Source: an uncultured Bacilli bacterium (GTDB lineage Bacteria; Bacillota_I; Bacilli_A; RF39; UBA660). Taken from it: DNA of 64,000 nucleotides. A program made the translations under genes and the position numbers. Shown piece after piece: positions 50,062 through 59,745 of this stretch (the stretch's first letter is position 1; each line of letters begins with the position of its first letter). The notes beneath the pieces are model-generated. The model worked only from the letters and a program-made list of their open reading frames with translations, made no database searches and was not told the DNA's origin. The stretch covers positions 1 to 64,000 of the forward strand of contig CAKOPW010000009.1 of the NCBI GenBank assembly GCA_934101115.1, read 5' to 3'.

Positions 50062-51045
50062 ATGGATAGTAAAAAAGACGTAAACAATAAACAAAAATCT
50101 TATTTAACAAAAAAAGAAAAAGAAAATATTAGAAAAGGTGTACTTGAAGAAATAAATGATGAGGTTCGTTCTAGTTTATGTGAAAATGTATTAAACGATG
50201 TAAATGAACGTATCAATGATGAATATAAAGAAAATTTAAAAGAAACTATTTCTAATGAAATCATAAGTGATATTAAAGAAAGCATCAAAGAAGATGAGAA
50301 AAAAATGTCTCGTCGTAAAAGTTTTAAAATTGTTAGATTATATATTTATATCTTATTACTAATGGCAGGCTCTGTTTTCTTGATTTATAAATTATATGTT
50401 ACAGGTAATTTAGATGTTGTTAAAGATATAAAAATTTCTACAACTACAACGACTACAACTACAGCGTTAGTAAAAGATCTAAAATGGTATATGAATAAAT
50501 ATGGAAATATTTTGGATAATATAAAATTTGACAATGTAGCTTTGCTAAAAGGAAATTTTGATGTAAGTAAAATTGATATAAAAGATAAACTTGCTATTGC
50601 ATATAATAATTTATCAAGTGAATCTATTTCTAAGGATGGAATAATTTATTCTGTTAAAGAAGAAGATTTAAAAAATTCTTATATAAGTATATTTGGAAGC
50701 GAAGAAGGATATTCATCTAGTTCATTCCAAATAGGTGGGGTAGCTTTTGCTTATTCTTTATCCAATGCAACATATATGGCAATTGCAAATAAGGATATTG
50801 TTAGTGATAGTATTTTAACAGAAATTACTAGCATCAAAGAAGAAAATGACGAACTTGTTGTAGAATGCATAACAGGATTAGTAAAAGATAATAAACTCTA
50901 TAATATAAATAATCAAGAAGTTGCTTTAAAGGATTATAGTAGCGGTGAATCATTAAAGTCTTCCGAGAGTAACTTATCAAAAAATAAATTTACATTTAAA
51001 CTTATTAATGATAAATATTATATAAGTTCAATTTCAGTTATTTAA
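50062..51045 (+). CDS. single-span protein with charged N-terminal domain and Thr linker
   Basis: In this 327-residue protein a highly charged, helix-rich cytoplasmic part (about 1-90) is followed by one span, a short poly-Thr linker and an extracellular beta-rich domain of about 190 residues. No family recognised. The Thr linker after the membrane resembles the CAP protein at 39840. Confidence 0.65.
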   Translation: MDSKKDVNNKQKSYLTKKEKENIRKGVLEEINDEVRSSLCENVLNDVNERINDEYKENLKETISNEIISDIKESIKEDEKKMSRRKSFKIVRLYIYILLLMAGSVFLIYKLYVTGNLDVVKDIKISTTTTTTTTALVKDLKWYMNKYGNILDNIKFDNVALLKGNFDVSKIDIKDKLAIAYNNLSSESISKDGIIYSVKEEDLKNSYISIFGSEEGYSSSSFQIGGVAFAYSLSNATYMAIANKDIVSDSILTEITSIKEENDELVVECITGLVKDNKLYNINNQEVALKDYSSGESLKSSESNLSKNKFTFKLINDKYYISSISVI

Positions 51046-51070
51046 ATATGCTTTTTTGCATATTTTTTTT
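51044..51070 (+). terminator. terminator of the 50062 gene
   Basis: Stem AAATATGC (51044-51051) with GCATATTT (51058-51065), T run. Confidence 0.8.
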
Positions 51071-51127
51071 GTTTTACAAGAAAATCATGAATTTATCGGT
51101 AAAGATATTTATAGGAGGGATAAATTT

Positions 51128-51538
51128 ATGAATTATGAAAATTATATACATAACTTGTTTGTTGATAATGAAATATTTCAATATTCAATTAGTGAAATAG
51201 AGAATCAACATGAAATAAGTTTTTATATTCGCTTTGGAAGTGTTCTTTATAATTTGAATCACGATTATGGATCAACTGGTTTAAGAAAAATGGTTGATTA
51301 TATTAACTCGGAAATAAAACAGGATATTTCGTTAAAAGAAGTAAAACAAGTTATTAAATTCTTTAAACTTATATGTCGTGGAATGATTATAAGTTATAAG
51401 TTGACGTTTGATCATTATAAATGTTTATTAAAATATGATGATGTTGTTTTTATCAATAGCTGTATTGAAATTATCAATAGAAATCCGATGAATATAGAAC
51501 GTTTTGAAGAGATTATAAATGGAAAAAGAAGTAATTAA
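51128..51538 (+). CDS. uncharacterised protein, 136 aa
   Basis: A soluble alpha-helical protein with no recognised motif. The open frame from 51056 overlaps the terminator; AGGAGGGA at 51113-51120 sets the start at ATG 51128. Confidence 0.65.
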   Translation: MNYENYIHNLFVDNEIFQYSISEIENQHEISFYIRFGSVLYNLNHDYGSTGLRKMVDYINSEIKQDISLKEVKQVIKFFKLICRGMIISYKLTFDHYKCLLKYDDVVFINSCIEIINRNPMNIERFEEIINGKRSN

Positions 51539-51586
51539 TGCTTTACAGTTAATAATTGTAAATTATTATTAATTATTTTTTTCTTA

Positions 51587-51595
51587 TGTTATAAT
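51587..51595 (+). promoter_or_regulatory. extended -10 promoter of ftsEX operon
   Basis: TGTTATAAT shortly before ftsE; the -35 region is AT-rich and unclear. Confidence 0.45.
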
Positions 51596-51612
51596 GATTA
51601 TATGGTGATGGT

Positions 51613-52314
51613 ATGGAATTCATAGAACTAAAAAATGTCTATAAAGTATATAAAAATGGTGTAACAGCATTAGCAGATGTAAGTTTGACGATAAGTGCTG
51701 GTGAGTTTGTATTCATTATTGGTGAATCTGGATCAGGAAAATCAACGCTTACAAAACTTTTATACAGAGAGGAAAAACCAAACAAGGGAAGTGTTTTTGT
51801 TGGTGGAATTAATGTTTCTAGTTTAAGAAATAGTAATGTTTACAAACTAAGAAGAAAAATAGGAGTAGTATTTCAAGACTTTAAATTATTACCTAAGTTA
51901 ACTGTTTATGAAAACATAGCTTATCCACTAGAAAGCTATGGTGTTGATAAGAATGAAATAAAAGAAAAGGTTTTGAAAGCTGTTGAAAGAGTTGGACTTA
52001 AAAATAAACTTAGAAGTTATCCAAATCAATTATCAGGAGGAGAACAACAAAGAGTTTGTATTGCTAGAGCAATTGTAAATGAACCAAAACTTATTATATG
52101 TGATGAACCAACAGGAGATTTGGATCCTAAAATGAGTAAAGAAATAATGGACGTTATTAATAATATAAATAAAGATTTGGGTTCAACAATTATTATGGCT
52201 ACACATGATAAAGAAATTGTTAATAGAATGAAAAAAAGAGTCATTGCTATTCATAATGGTGTAGTTGTGTCTGATAAAAAGAAGGGAAGTTATATAGAAG
52301 ATGAGACTGTTTAG
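51613..52314 (+). CDS. ftsE: cell division ATP-binding protein FtsE
   Basis: The ATPase of the FtsEX complex, which controls septal peptidoglycan hydrolases from inside the cell. Walker A GESGSGKST, signature LSGGEQQR, Walker B LIICDEPTGDLDP. Length 233. It overlaps ftsX by 14 bases. Confidence 0.96.
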   Translation: MEFIELKNVYKVYKNGVTALADVSLTISAGEFVFIIGESGSGKSTLTKLLYREEKPNKGSVFVGGINVSSLRNSNVYKLRRKIGVVFQDFKLLPKLTVYENIAYPLESYGVDKNEIKEKVLKAVERVGLKNKLRSYPNQLSGGEQQRVCIARAIVNEPKLIICDEPTGDLDPKMSKEIMDVINNINKDLGSTIIMATHDKEIVNRMKKRVIAIHNGVVVSDKKKGSYIEDETV

Positions 52315-53197
52315 AATTTTAGGAAAAAGTATCAGTAATGCTTTTAAAAGCATTGTTCGTAATTTCTCACTTAGTTTGGCTTCTATATCTTGTACAGCAA
52401 TTACTTTGATATTAGTATCAATTGCTTTACTAGCAACTTATAATGTTAATTCGATGACTAAAAATATTGAAGGTTCAATGACTATTGTTACTTTTATAGA
52501 TGAAAATGCCACTGATGAAGAAATAGAAAATGTAAAAAACAGCATTTTGAGTATAGAAAATGTTGATAAAGATAAAACTGTCTTCCGTAGTAAAGATGAA
52601 ATAAAAAATGAGTTATTAAAGGATGATCAAATAAAAGAAACGTTGTCTGCTTTTGATGAAAATCCTTTGCTTTCAACTATGGTTGTTAATGTAAAAAATA
52701 TAAGAAAAATTACATCAACAGCTAATGAAATAAAAAATATCGATAAAGTAAAATATGTAAAGTATGGTGAAACAATAGTAAATGAAGTTTTAAATGCTTT
52801 TGATTTTGCTAGATATGCTTGTATTGCTGCGGTTATAGCTTTAGTGTTGGTAACAATATTCTTAAATGAAAATACCATTAAAATCACAATTTTCTCAAGA
52901 AAAAATGAGATTGGTATAATGAGATTGGTTGGTACAAGCAATACCGTAATTAAATTACCATTTATATTTGAAGGATTTATTCTTGGACTTATTGGAGCTA
53001 TCTTACCAATTGTACTTACAATATTTGGATATACTTACTTTTATGATGTGTTAGGCGGAAAAATATATACTGACTTATTAATGCTTGTAAAACCAGCTGA
53101 TATTGTTTATGTATCTAGCTTTGTTTTAGCTATCATTGGCTCTTTAGTTGGTGTATTTGGATCAATCAAAGCGGTAAGGAGATATTTAAAAATATGA
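52301..53197 (+). CDS. ftsX: cell division protein FtsX
   Basis: Four membrane spans. A large extracellular loop lies after the first span, with FtsX-type segments VTFIDENATDEEI and DENPLLSTMVV. FSRKNEIGIMRLVGTSN precedes span 3. Length 298. It transmits FtsE ATPase motion to the M23 protein encoded next, whose gene overlaps by four bases. Confidence 0.95.
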   Translation: MRLFRILGKSISNAFKSIVRNFSLSLASISCTAITLILVSIALLATYNVNSMTKNIEGSMTIVTFIDENATDEEIENVKNSILSIENVDKDKTVFRSKDEIKNELLKDDQIKETLSAFDENPLLSTMVVNVKNIRKITSTANEIKNIDKVKYVKYGETIVNEVLNAFDFARYACIAAVIALVLVTIFLNENTIKITIFSRKNEIGIMRLVGTSNTVIKLPFIFEGFILGLIGAILPIVLTIFGYTYFYDVLGGKIYTDLLMLVKPADIVYVSSFVLAIIGSLVGVFGSIKAVRRYLKI

Positions 53198-54393
53198 TGA
53201 AAAAAGTAGTTATTGTAATATGTGCAGCTTTACTTTTAGTTACAGGAACTAGTACATATGCAGCTAGTAAAGCGCGTACTTTAAGAGAACTTCGTGCAGA
53301 GCTTGCCTCGTGGAAAAAAGAACAAGCTAATAATGAATCCAAGAAAAATGCTACTAAAAATGAAATTAGTAGCGCTAAAGCTTCTGTTTCAAGTAAACAA
53401 ACAGAGATATCCAACAATCAACAAAAAATAGCTGATTCGCTTGCAGAATCAGAACAGTTAGAAAAGGATATTGCAGATGGTAAAACTGAACTTGAAAAAA
53501 TAGTAAAAAATTATCAAGTTTCAAAAGGCGATAACGTATATTTAGAATATATATTTAAAGCCACAAGTTATGAAGATTTAATTTATAGATATGCAGTTAT
53601 GGAACAACTTATGGACTATCAAAAAAATAAGATTGATGAGTGGAAAGGTAAAATAGAATATAACACTCAATTAAAAATTGATCTTGAAAATAGAGAAGTT
53701 GAATTAAATAACCAAATAGATAGTCTAGCTAACGATATAAAATCATTGAATAATAAGTTATCTGATTATTTGGATGTTACTATGGATATTAAAGATGAGA
53801 TTTCATCAACTCAAGAGTTAATAAATTATTATGAGAAGATAGGTTGTAAAGAAGATGAAGATCTTGAAAAATGTGTAAGTGTAAAAGGCGATACAGGATT
53901 TTTAAGACCTTTAAATAGAGGAGTAACCACTTCATATTTTGGATATAGAACTCATCCAGTAACAGGTGTTAAAAATAAGTTCCATTCAGGAATAGATATC
54001 GGTGGTAATAAGGAAGGAACCAATGTTTACAGTGTAGCTAATGGAATGGTTTCTAAAATTGTTAGAAAAGCAAGTTGTGGCGGAAATCAAGTGTATATTC
54101 AACACTTAATAAATGGAAAACAATATACTTCATGTTATATGCATCTTTTAACTATAAAAGTAAATGTTGGAGATAAAGTTACAAATCAAACTGTCGTTGG
54201 AACAGTTGGTGGAGGTTCGGGAACTCCATGGGATTCTTGTTCAACTGGTGCACACTTGCATTTTGGATTAGGAACTGGTTGGTATGGAACAACATATACA
54301 TCATACTCTAAATGGGTTGCTAATCTTGTTGATCCAAAAAGCTATTTAAAATTTCCTGATTTAAAGAAATATTTCTATACAAGAACGTTATAA
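53194..54393 (+). CDS. EnvC/PcsB-like M23 peptidase partner of FtsEX
   Basis: A signal peptide is followed by a long coiled coil (about residues 25-215) that should bind FtsX, and a C-terminal LytM/M23 domain with zinc ligands in FHSGIDIGG (H-x3-D) and GAHLHFGLG (H-x-H). Both motifs are intact, so the domain could be an active endopeptidase and not only an activator. Length 399. AAGGAG precedes ATGATG; either Met could start. Confidence 0.93.
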   Translation: MMKKVVIVICAALLLVTGTSTYAASKARTLRELRAELASWKKEQANNESKKNATKNEISSAKASVSSKQTEISNNQQKIADSLAESEQLEKDIADGKTELEKIVKNYQVSKGDNVYLEYIFKATSYEDLIYRYAVMEQLMDYQKNKIDEWKGKIEYNTQLKIDLENREVELNNQIDSLANDIKSLNNKLSDYLDVTMDIKDEISSTQELINYYEKIGCKEDEDLEKCVSVKGDTGFLRPLNRGVTTSYFGYRTHPVTGVKNKFHSGIDIGGNKEGTNVYSVANGMVSKIVRKASCGGNQVYIQHLINGKQYTSCYMHLLTIKVNVGDKVTNQTVVGTVGGGSGTPWDSCSTGAHLHFGLGTGWYGTTYTSYSKWVANLVDPKSYLKFPDLKKYFYTRTL

Positions 54394-54447
54394 GTATATT
54401 AGAATATATTTAAAGCATATTATTATTAGAACATAGGAGGCTTACAG

Positions 54448-55662
54448 ATGAAAAAAGATAATAATTTAAAAAATATATTGTTATTAGTAGCTATAGTTGT
54501 TGCTGTAGTTTTAATTCTAATATTTTTACCGAATACACCAATTTGGAATATAGTTGTATTATTACTCATTTTAAGTGTATTAATTTTTGTTCATGAAGGA
54601 GGACACTTCTTAGTAGCAAAAAAATGTGGTGTACATGTTTATGAATTTGCTTTGGGAATGGGACCTAAAATCCTTACATTTAAAAGAAAAAATGATCCAA
54701 CTGAATATACTTTAAGAGCTTTTCCAATTGGAGGATTTTGTGCAATGGCTGGTGAAGAAGGAGAAGATGATGCAGATCTTCCTAAAGATAAATTTATGTG
54801 CAATAAATCAAAAACAAAGAGAATTTTGATTTTAGTTGCTGGTGTAACAATGAATTTTATTACAGCGATTCTTTTACTTTTCATGATTGGACTTTTCTAT
54901 GGAAGTACTGAACAATCTAGTATTATTGGGAGTGTTCAAAGTGGAAGTCCAGCAGAAACTGCCGGATTAAAAGCGAATGATGAAATAATCGGCTGCAATG
55001 GATATAAAGTTAATACTTGGGATAAACTCACGATTGTAACAAATTTAAAAAATAAGAATGATTATTATACATACAAAATAAAACATGACGATGGAAGTGT
55101 CGATGAATATAAAATAGTTCCTGATAAATATGTTGTTTTTGATGATAAAACAATAAAGCTTGATGATTCAACAACTCTTGAGAGTGTCTTAAAAGAATAT
55201 GGTAAAACTGAAAAAGAGGTTACAGTAACTAAGTTAGTTGGAATATCTGCACCAAGTGAAATTCATAAAGGATTTGGATATGCGATAAAATATGCATTTT
55301 CTAAATTTGGCAGTATAGTTTCAACTATGCTTCTAATAATTGGATCGTTATTTACTGGTAAACTTGGGTTATCCGCTTTATCTGGCCCTGTTGGAATGTA
55401 TTCAGTTGTTGGAACAGTTGCTCAAGCTGGATTTGCTAATTTAATATATTTAATGGCTTATTTGTCTATTAATTTAGGAGTTTTAAATATTTTACCTTTT
55501 CCAGCGTTTGATGGAGGAAGAGTATTATTCGTTTTAATAGAAGCAATTACTAGAAAAAAAGTTGATCCAAAAGTAGAAGGTTATTTCCATTCGGTTGGAT
55601 TTATACTTATAATGATATTGATGTTATATATAACTTTTCAAGATGTACTTAGATTATTCTAA
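54448..55662 (+). CDS. rseP: site-2 protease RseP (RIP metalloprotease)
   Basis: An intramembrane zinc protease. HEGGHF (HExxH) is in the first core span, one PDZ domain is in the middle (SGSPAETAGLKANDEIIGCNG), and NILPFPAFDGGR is the second zinc motif. An extra N-terminal span is present. Length 404. A homolog could process membrane-tethered regulators; the pro-sigma-K-like factor at 34891-35583 is one conceivable substrate, without direct evidence. Confidence 0.94.
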   Translation: MKKDNNLKNILLLVAIVVAVVLILIFLPNTPIWNIVVLLLILSVLIFVHEGGHFLVAKKCGVHVYEFALGMGPKILTFKRKNDPTEYTLRAFPIGGFCAMAGEEGEDDADLPKDKFMCNKSKTKRILILVAGVTMNFITAILLLFMIGLFYGSTEQSSIIGSVQSGSPAETAGLKANDEIIGCNGYKVNTWDKLTIVTNLKNKNDYYTYKIKHDDGSVDEYKIVPDKYVVFDDKTIKLDDSTTLESVLKEYGKTEKEVTVTKLVGISAPSEIHKGFGYAIKYAFSKFGSIVSTMLLIIGSLFTGKLGLSALSGPVGMYSVVGTVAQAGFANLIYLMAYLSINLGVLNILPFPAFDGGRVLFVLIEAITRKKVDPKVEGYFHSVGFILIMILMLYITFQDVLRLF

Positions 55663-55674
55663 TGCATCTTTTTT
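55640..55674 (+). terminator. terminator of the ftsEX-rseP operon
   Basis: Nested stem: AAGATG (55640-55645) with CATCTT (55665-55670), and inner TTAGA with TCTAA, then T run. It includes the rseP stop. Confidence 0.65.
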
Positions 55675-55730
55675 CTTGTTTAACTTCTTTTTATGTGATA
55701 ATATTGATATTGTAGAATAGAGGGAGTTAA

Positions 55731-56369
55731 ATGAACGCTTTTGACGAATTTATAATGAGTGATGCTTTTTTTCCTGTTATAGTAGTTTTATTGGTGTTGT
55801 TAGTAGCAGTATTTATTATAATAACAATTAATAACAAGAAAAAATATGGGCCATTTAAAAATATAAAAAATATTGAAAAACCGGAAATTGATTATTCAAG
55901 TGAAATTCATATTGTTGATGATTTAAGTCCAGCAGAAGAAATAAGTGATGACGAATTTGATACAATTTTAAATACAGTCGTGTCTTCTGAAGAAGCTGTT
56001 GAAAAGAACAGTAATGCAACTAAATCAGAAAATATAATTGTTGAAGAACCTAAAATTGAGACTCAACCAACAGAAAATGAATATAAAGATTTAAATGATC
56101 TAAATAAAATGGCTTGGACTGCCTTTGATAATATACAAACTGAAGAATTTCCAGAAAAAACTGAACAAAAAAATATTGAAGTTTCAAACAAAGTAGATAC
56201 TAATTCCCAAGATAATGATAAATTTATGGCTGATGTTCATGAATTTCCGGATTTCTCGACAATTGAGAAAATTGATAAAAAAGAAGAACATAAAAGTAGC
56301 AGAATAGAAGAAGATGTACTAGATGCAGCTAATAAATATATTGAATCTATAATGTCAAACAATAAGTAG
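55731..56369 (+). CDS. single-span acidic protein, 212 aa
   Basis: An N-terminal span (about residues 14-35) is followed by a long, acidic, probably disordered cytoplasmic tail rich in Glu, Asp, Asn and Ser. No domain recognised. It is the first gene of a pair with the 42-residue gene that follows. Confidence 0.65.
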   Translation: MNAFDEFIMSDAFFPVIVVLLVLLVAVFIIITINNKKKYGPFKNIKNIEKPEIDYSSEIHIVDDLSPAEEISDDEFDTILNTVVSSEEAVEKNSNATKSENIIVEEPKIETQPTENEYKDLNDLNKMAWTAFDNIQTEEFPEKTEQKNIEVSNKVDTNSQDNDKFMADVHEFPDFSTIEKIDKKEEHKSSRIEEDVLDAANKYIESIMSNNK

Positions 56370-56376
56370 GTGGAGT

Positions 56377-56505
56377 ATGAAAACTGATTTTGAAAATGTT
56401 TATTTGGAGTACGTACAAGATACAACTGACAAACTCTTAAAAGATAAAATGACTAAAGAGGAATTGTTAAAGAAACTCGATGAAACTCAAAAAATAAACT
56501 TGTAA
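56377..56505 (+). CDS. small acidic/basic helical protein, 42 aa
   Basis: ATG 56377 follows AGGTGGA, an excellent ribosome site, seven bases after the previous stop. The product (MKTDFENVYLEYV...) is one amphipathic helix ending KKLDETQKINL. A terminator follows 34 bases later. Too short for homology by eye, but the ribosome site, spacing and terminator support a real gene. Confidence 0.55.
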   Translation: MKTDFENVYLEYVQDTTDKLLKDKMTKEELLKKLDETQKINL

Positions 56506-56538
56506 CATTATTGTAAAATAATCTAAGTTTACGTTTAT

Positions 56539-56565
56539 AAGACACATTTGGTTGTCTTTTTTTTT
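56539..56565 (+). terminator. terminator of the 55731-56505 operon
   Basis: Stem AAGACA (56539-56544) with TGTCTT (56553-56558), T run. Confidence 0.75.
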
Positions 56566-56598
56566 AATTTATGTTAAATTTTATTAAGGTGATGCTTT

Positions 56599-58515
56599 AT
56601 GGCAGGAGCAAAGAAGTATGATGCTTCATCAATTAAAATTTTGGAAGGATTAGAGGCTGTAAGAAAGAGACCAGGTATGTATATTGGTTCAACTGATAAA
56701 CGTGGGCTTCATCATTTGGTTTGGGAAATAGTTGATAATTCTATCGATGAAATAATAAATGGTTATGGTGATATGGTCAAAATTCGACTTAATGGTGATG
56801 GCTCAATTACCATAGCTGATAATGGACGTGGAGTTCCAATTGGAATGCATGAAAGTGGAAAGTCTACTCCAGAAGTTATTTATACTGTATTACATGCTGG
56901 TGGTAAATTTGAAGAAGGAAACTATAAGGTTTCTGGAGGATTACATGGTGTAGGTGCTAGTGTAGTAAATGCTTTATCTTCATGGATGGATGTTACTATT
57001 TATACTGATGGACAAATTTCTAATATCCGTTTTAAAAATGGTGGAGAGGTTTCAAGTCCATTAAAAAAAATCGGTGAATCCAAGAAAACAGGAACTTGTG
57101 TTACTTTTATGCCTGATTATGAAATTTTTAAAAACTGTCAATTTTCTTTTTCTACTATTTGTGAAAGGATGCAAGAAAGCGCTTTCTTGTTACCAAGATT
57201 AACTGTAGAACTTGAAAACGCTATTGATAATAAAAAAGTAACTTATCATTATGAAAAAGGAATAGTATCTTTTGTTGAATATATGAATGAAGACAAAAAA
57301 ACTATAAATAGTATTGTTCCAATACATGGTGTAAAAAATCACATAGAAGTGGATATTGCTCTTCAATATACCGATTCTTATAATGAACAAATAGTATCTT
57401 TTGTAAATAATGTTAAAACAAGTGATGGTGGATCTCATGAAGTTGGGTTTAAAACTGGACTTACAAAGGTTTTCAATGATTATGCAAGAGCTAATGGAAT
57501 TTTAAAAAACAAGGATTCCAACTTTGATGGAAGTGATGCACGAGAAGGATTAACTGCAGTTATAAATCTAAAAATACCTGAAGATTTACTTCAATTTGAA
57601 GGGCAAACTAAAGGAAAACTTGGAACACCAGAAGCCAGACCTGCTGTTGAACAAATTGTATATGATACTTTAAAATTTTATCTTGAAGAAAATAAAAGCG
57701 AAGCAACAATTATTTTAGATAAGATGAGTAAGAGCAAATTTGCTCGTGAAGCTGCAAGAAAAGCAAGAGAAGAAGCAAGAGCTGGTAAAAGCAAAAGAGA
57801 TGAGAAGAGAAGTTTATCTGATAAGTTAACTCCTCCTCAAACTCGTAATCCAAAAATCAATGAATTATTTATTGTTGAAGGTCAATCCGCAGGAGGGACT
57901 GCTAAAAAAAGTCGTGATAGAAAGTTTCAGGGAGTTTTGCCTTTGAGAGGTAAAGTTTTAAATACTGAAAAAGCGAGTGTAGCTGATGCTTTTAAAAATG
58001 AGGAAATAAATACTTTAATACATTGCATAGGAGCTGGATGTGGAGCTGAATTTGATGTAAAAGACGTCAATTATGATAAAGTAATTATCATGACCGATGC
58101 TGATGATGATGGAGCACATATTCAATGTTTGCTTTTAACTTTCTTTTATCGTTTTATGAGACCATTAATTGAGGAAGGACATCTTTATATTGCAATGCCA
58201 CCTTTATTTAAGGTTGATGAAGGCAAGAAAGAAACATATTTTTATACTAATGAAGAATTTAAAGATTATGTAAGAGATAAGGATAATTCAACATATCGAG
58301 TACAAAGATATAAAGGATTAGGTGAAATGGATGCTGAAAATTTAAATGTAACAACTATGAATCCTAAAACAAGAAATTTAATTAAAGTAAGCATAAGTGA
58401 TGCAGCAATGGCTGAAAAAAGAGTATCTGTCTTAATGGGCGATTCAGTAGAACCAAGAAAAGAATGGATTAATGAAAATGTTGATTTCTCATTAGAGGAC
58501 GATTTTAAAATATAG
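56599..58515 (+). CDS. parE: topoisomerase IV subunit B (ParE)
   Basis: A GHKL ATPase and TOPRIM subunit. It has EIVDNSIDE, DNGRGVPIG, GGLHGVGASVVNALS and QTKGKLGTPEAR. In the TOPRIM part, LTPPQTRNPKINELFIVEG is the ParE version (GyrB has PGKLADC), and DADDDGAHI is the metal site. The normally invariant EGDSAGG reads EGQSAGG (Q429), at the position equivalent to E. coli GyrB Asp426. Length 638. parC does not follow, so the partner is elsewhere. Confidence 0.93.
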   Translation: MAGAKKYDASSIKILEGLEAVRKRPGMYIGSTDKRGLHHLVWEIVDNSIDEIINGYGDMVKIRLNGDGSITIADNGRGVPIGMHESGKSTPEVIYTVLHAGGKFEEGNYKVSGGLHGVGASVVNALSSWMDVTIYTDGQISNIRFKNGGEVSSPLKKIGESKKTGTCVTFMPDYEIFKNCQFSFSTICERMQESAFLLPRLTVELENAIDNKKVTYHYEKGIVSFVEYMNEDKKTINSIVPIHGVKNHIEVDIALQYTDSYNEQIVSFVNNVKTSDGGSHEVGFKTGLTKVFNDYARANGILKNKDSNFDGSDAREGLTAVINLKIPEDLLQFEGQTKGKLGTPEARPAVEQIVYDTLKFYLEENKSEATIILDKMSKSKFAREAARKAREEARAGKSKRDEKRSLSDKLTPPQTRNPKINELFIVEGQSAGGTAKKSRDRKFQGVLPLRGKVLNTEKASVADAFKNEEINTLIHCIGAGCGAEFDVKDVNYDKVIIMTDADDDGAHIQCLLLTFFYRFMRPLIEEGHLYIAMPPLFKVDEGKKETYFYTNEEFKDYVRDKDNSTYRVQRYKGLGEMDAENLNVTTMNPKTRNLIKVSISDAAMAEKRVSVLMGDSVEPRKEWINENVDFSLEDDFKI

Positions 58516-58521
58516 AAAATT

Positions 58522-58545
58522 CAAGAAGTTATTTCTTGTTTTTTT
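58522..58545 (+). terminator. terminator of parE
   Basis: Stem CAAGAA (58522-58527) with TTCTTG (58533-58538), T run. Confidence 0.75.
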
Positions 58546-58549
58546 ATTA

Positions 58550-58579
58550 TAGACAAAATAATATATTTGGTATTATAAT
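58550..58579 (+). promoter_or_regulatory. promoter of the 58605 gene
   Basis: TAGACA (58550-58555), 18 bases, TATAAT (58574-58579). Confidence 0.55.
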
Positions 58580-58604
58580 ACATTTTTGTTTGGGGGAATT
58601 ATTT

Positions 58605-59432
58605 ATGATTTTATATCACGCTTTAACTGATTATGATCAATTTATTGATGCAGAAAAAGATGGATTAATATCTAAATACATTATAGAAGAAATAATAAAA
58701 AGAGAGTATCTTGATGGAACAAGCAAAAAAATAGGGTTGCTTAAAAAAGATGAACTTGAAGATATAATTATGGAAAGTATGCCTGAAATAAGAAAGTTGG
58801 TACAAAGTTATCAAGAAGAAGTTTGGACTTATTGGGATTTATTAATGTCCGAATCTAAGTTATTTGGCGATGAAGCAGCTTCTCATATTAGTCTTATCGC
58901 TAATGGTGCCATTGATAAGCGAGATAAATTACATAAAAATTGGATCGGTTTATCAAAGAACCCATTAGGCGAAAAAGAAGCTTATGATGAACAAGAAGAC
59001 TGCAAAGTTATCTGTGTTGATACTGGAAATGGTGTTAAAAATTTAGAAATATATTCTAGAACTTTTTCTATATCTATAGAAGATAGAGTTATGTACTATA
59101 CAGCTGTTCCATCTTATAAAATAGCAGCTACTCTTAATGCATGCGAGTATGAAAGGGTAATCTATGGCATTTCAACAATAGATGAGATATTAACTAATAA
59201 TAAAACACGCTTAGAGCAAAATGAAAAATATATAAGTGATTTAATGAGTATGTATAAAAATGGAGAGTTTGAGCAATTTTTGATACAAGAACATTTAGAA
59301 AAAAACAGATCATTAAAAGATATTTCAAGTGATGATATAGATCATAGTAATGTAAATCTGTCGTGGTTTATAAATGATTCTTGGGATAAGGTGATAAAAA
59401 CATATAAAAAGAAAAAAGGACTTCGTGATTAA
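58605..59432 (+). CDS. uncharacterised protein, 275 aa
   Basis: I do not recognise it. It is a soluble alpha/beta protein beginning MILYHALTDYDQF. A Cys-containing KVICVDTGNG and TAVPSYKIAATLN sit in the middle, and the C-terminal third is helical. GGGGGAA at 58592-58598 fixes ATG 58605; the open frame further upstream overlaps the promoter. Monocistronic. Confidence 0.65.
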   Translation: MILYHALTDYDQFIDAEKDGLISKYIIEEIIKREYLDGTSKKIGLLKKDELEDIIMESMPEIRKLVQSYQEEVWTYWDLLMSESKLFGDEAASHISLIANGAIDKRDKLHKNWIGLSKNPLGEKEAYDEQEDCKVICVDTGNGVKNLEIYSRTFSISIEDRVMYYTAVPSYKIAATLNACEYERVIYGISTIDEILTNNKTRLEQNEKYISDLMSMYKNGEFEQFLIQEHLEKNRSLKDISSDDIDHSNVNLSWFINDSWDKVIKTYKKKKGLRD

Positions 59433-59447
59433 TACGAAGTTTTTTTA
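59420..59447 (+). terminator. terminator of the 58605 gene
   Basis: Stem ACTTCGT (59420-59426) with ACGAAGT (59434-59440), T run. The last codons and stop are inside the hairpin. Confidence 0.85.
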
Positions 59448-59452
59448 TTATA

Positions 59453-59481
59453 TTGATTAGCATAAATTAATATGATAAAAT
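59453..59481 (+). promoter_or_regulatory. promoter of the ireB-ruvX-mltG-trmR operon
   Basis: TTGATT (59453-59458), 17 bases, TAAAAT (59476-59481) with extended TGA. Confidence 0.65.
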
Positions 59482-59502
59482 TTATATGTTAGAGGTGAAG
59501 TT

Positions 59503-59745
59503 ATGGATAAGACAACTCTATTTGAAATTGAAGATATAACTAATGCGTTAATTGAAACTACTTTAGACGAGATTTATGATGCGTTAAAAGAAAAGGGATA
59601 TAATCCAATTAGTCAAATTGTAGGTTATTTAGTATCTGGAGATCCTGGTTATATAACTAATTATAAAAATGCTCGTGATAAAATGCTTGGTCTTGATAGA
59701 AATAAAGTCTTAGAACTTATGGTTAGGAATTATTTAGAAAACTAA
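59503..59745 (+). CDS. ireB: IreB-family regulatory phosphoprotein
   Basis: This 80-residue protein has the family core YDALKEKGYNPISQIVGYLVSGDPGYI and the threonine-rich N-terminus (TTLFEIEDIT) where Enterococcus IreB is phosphorylated by the kinase IreK to tune cephalosporin tolerance. No IreK/PrkC kinase is in the window. It is one base from overlap with ruvX, as in Bacillus (yrzL-yrrK). Confidence 0.93.
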   Translation: MDKTTLFEIEDITNALIETTLDEIYDALKEKGYNPISQIVGYLVSGDPGYITNYKNARDKMLGLDRNKVLELMVRNYLEN

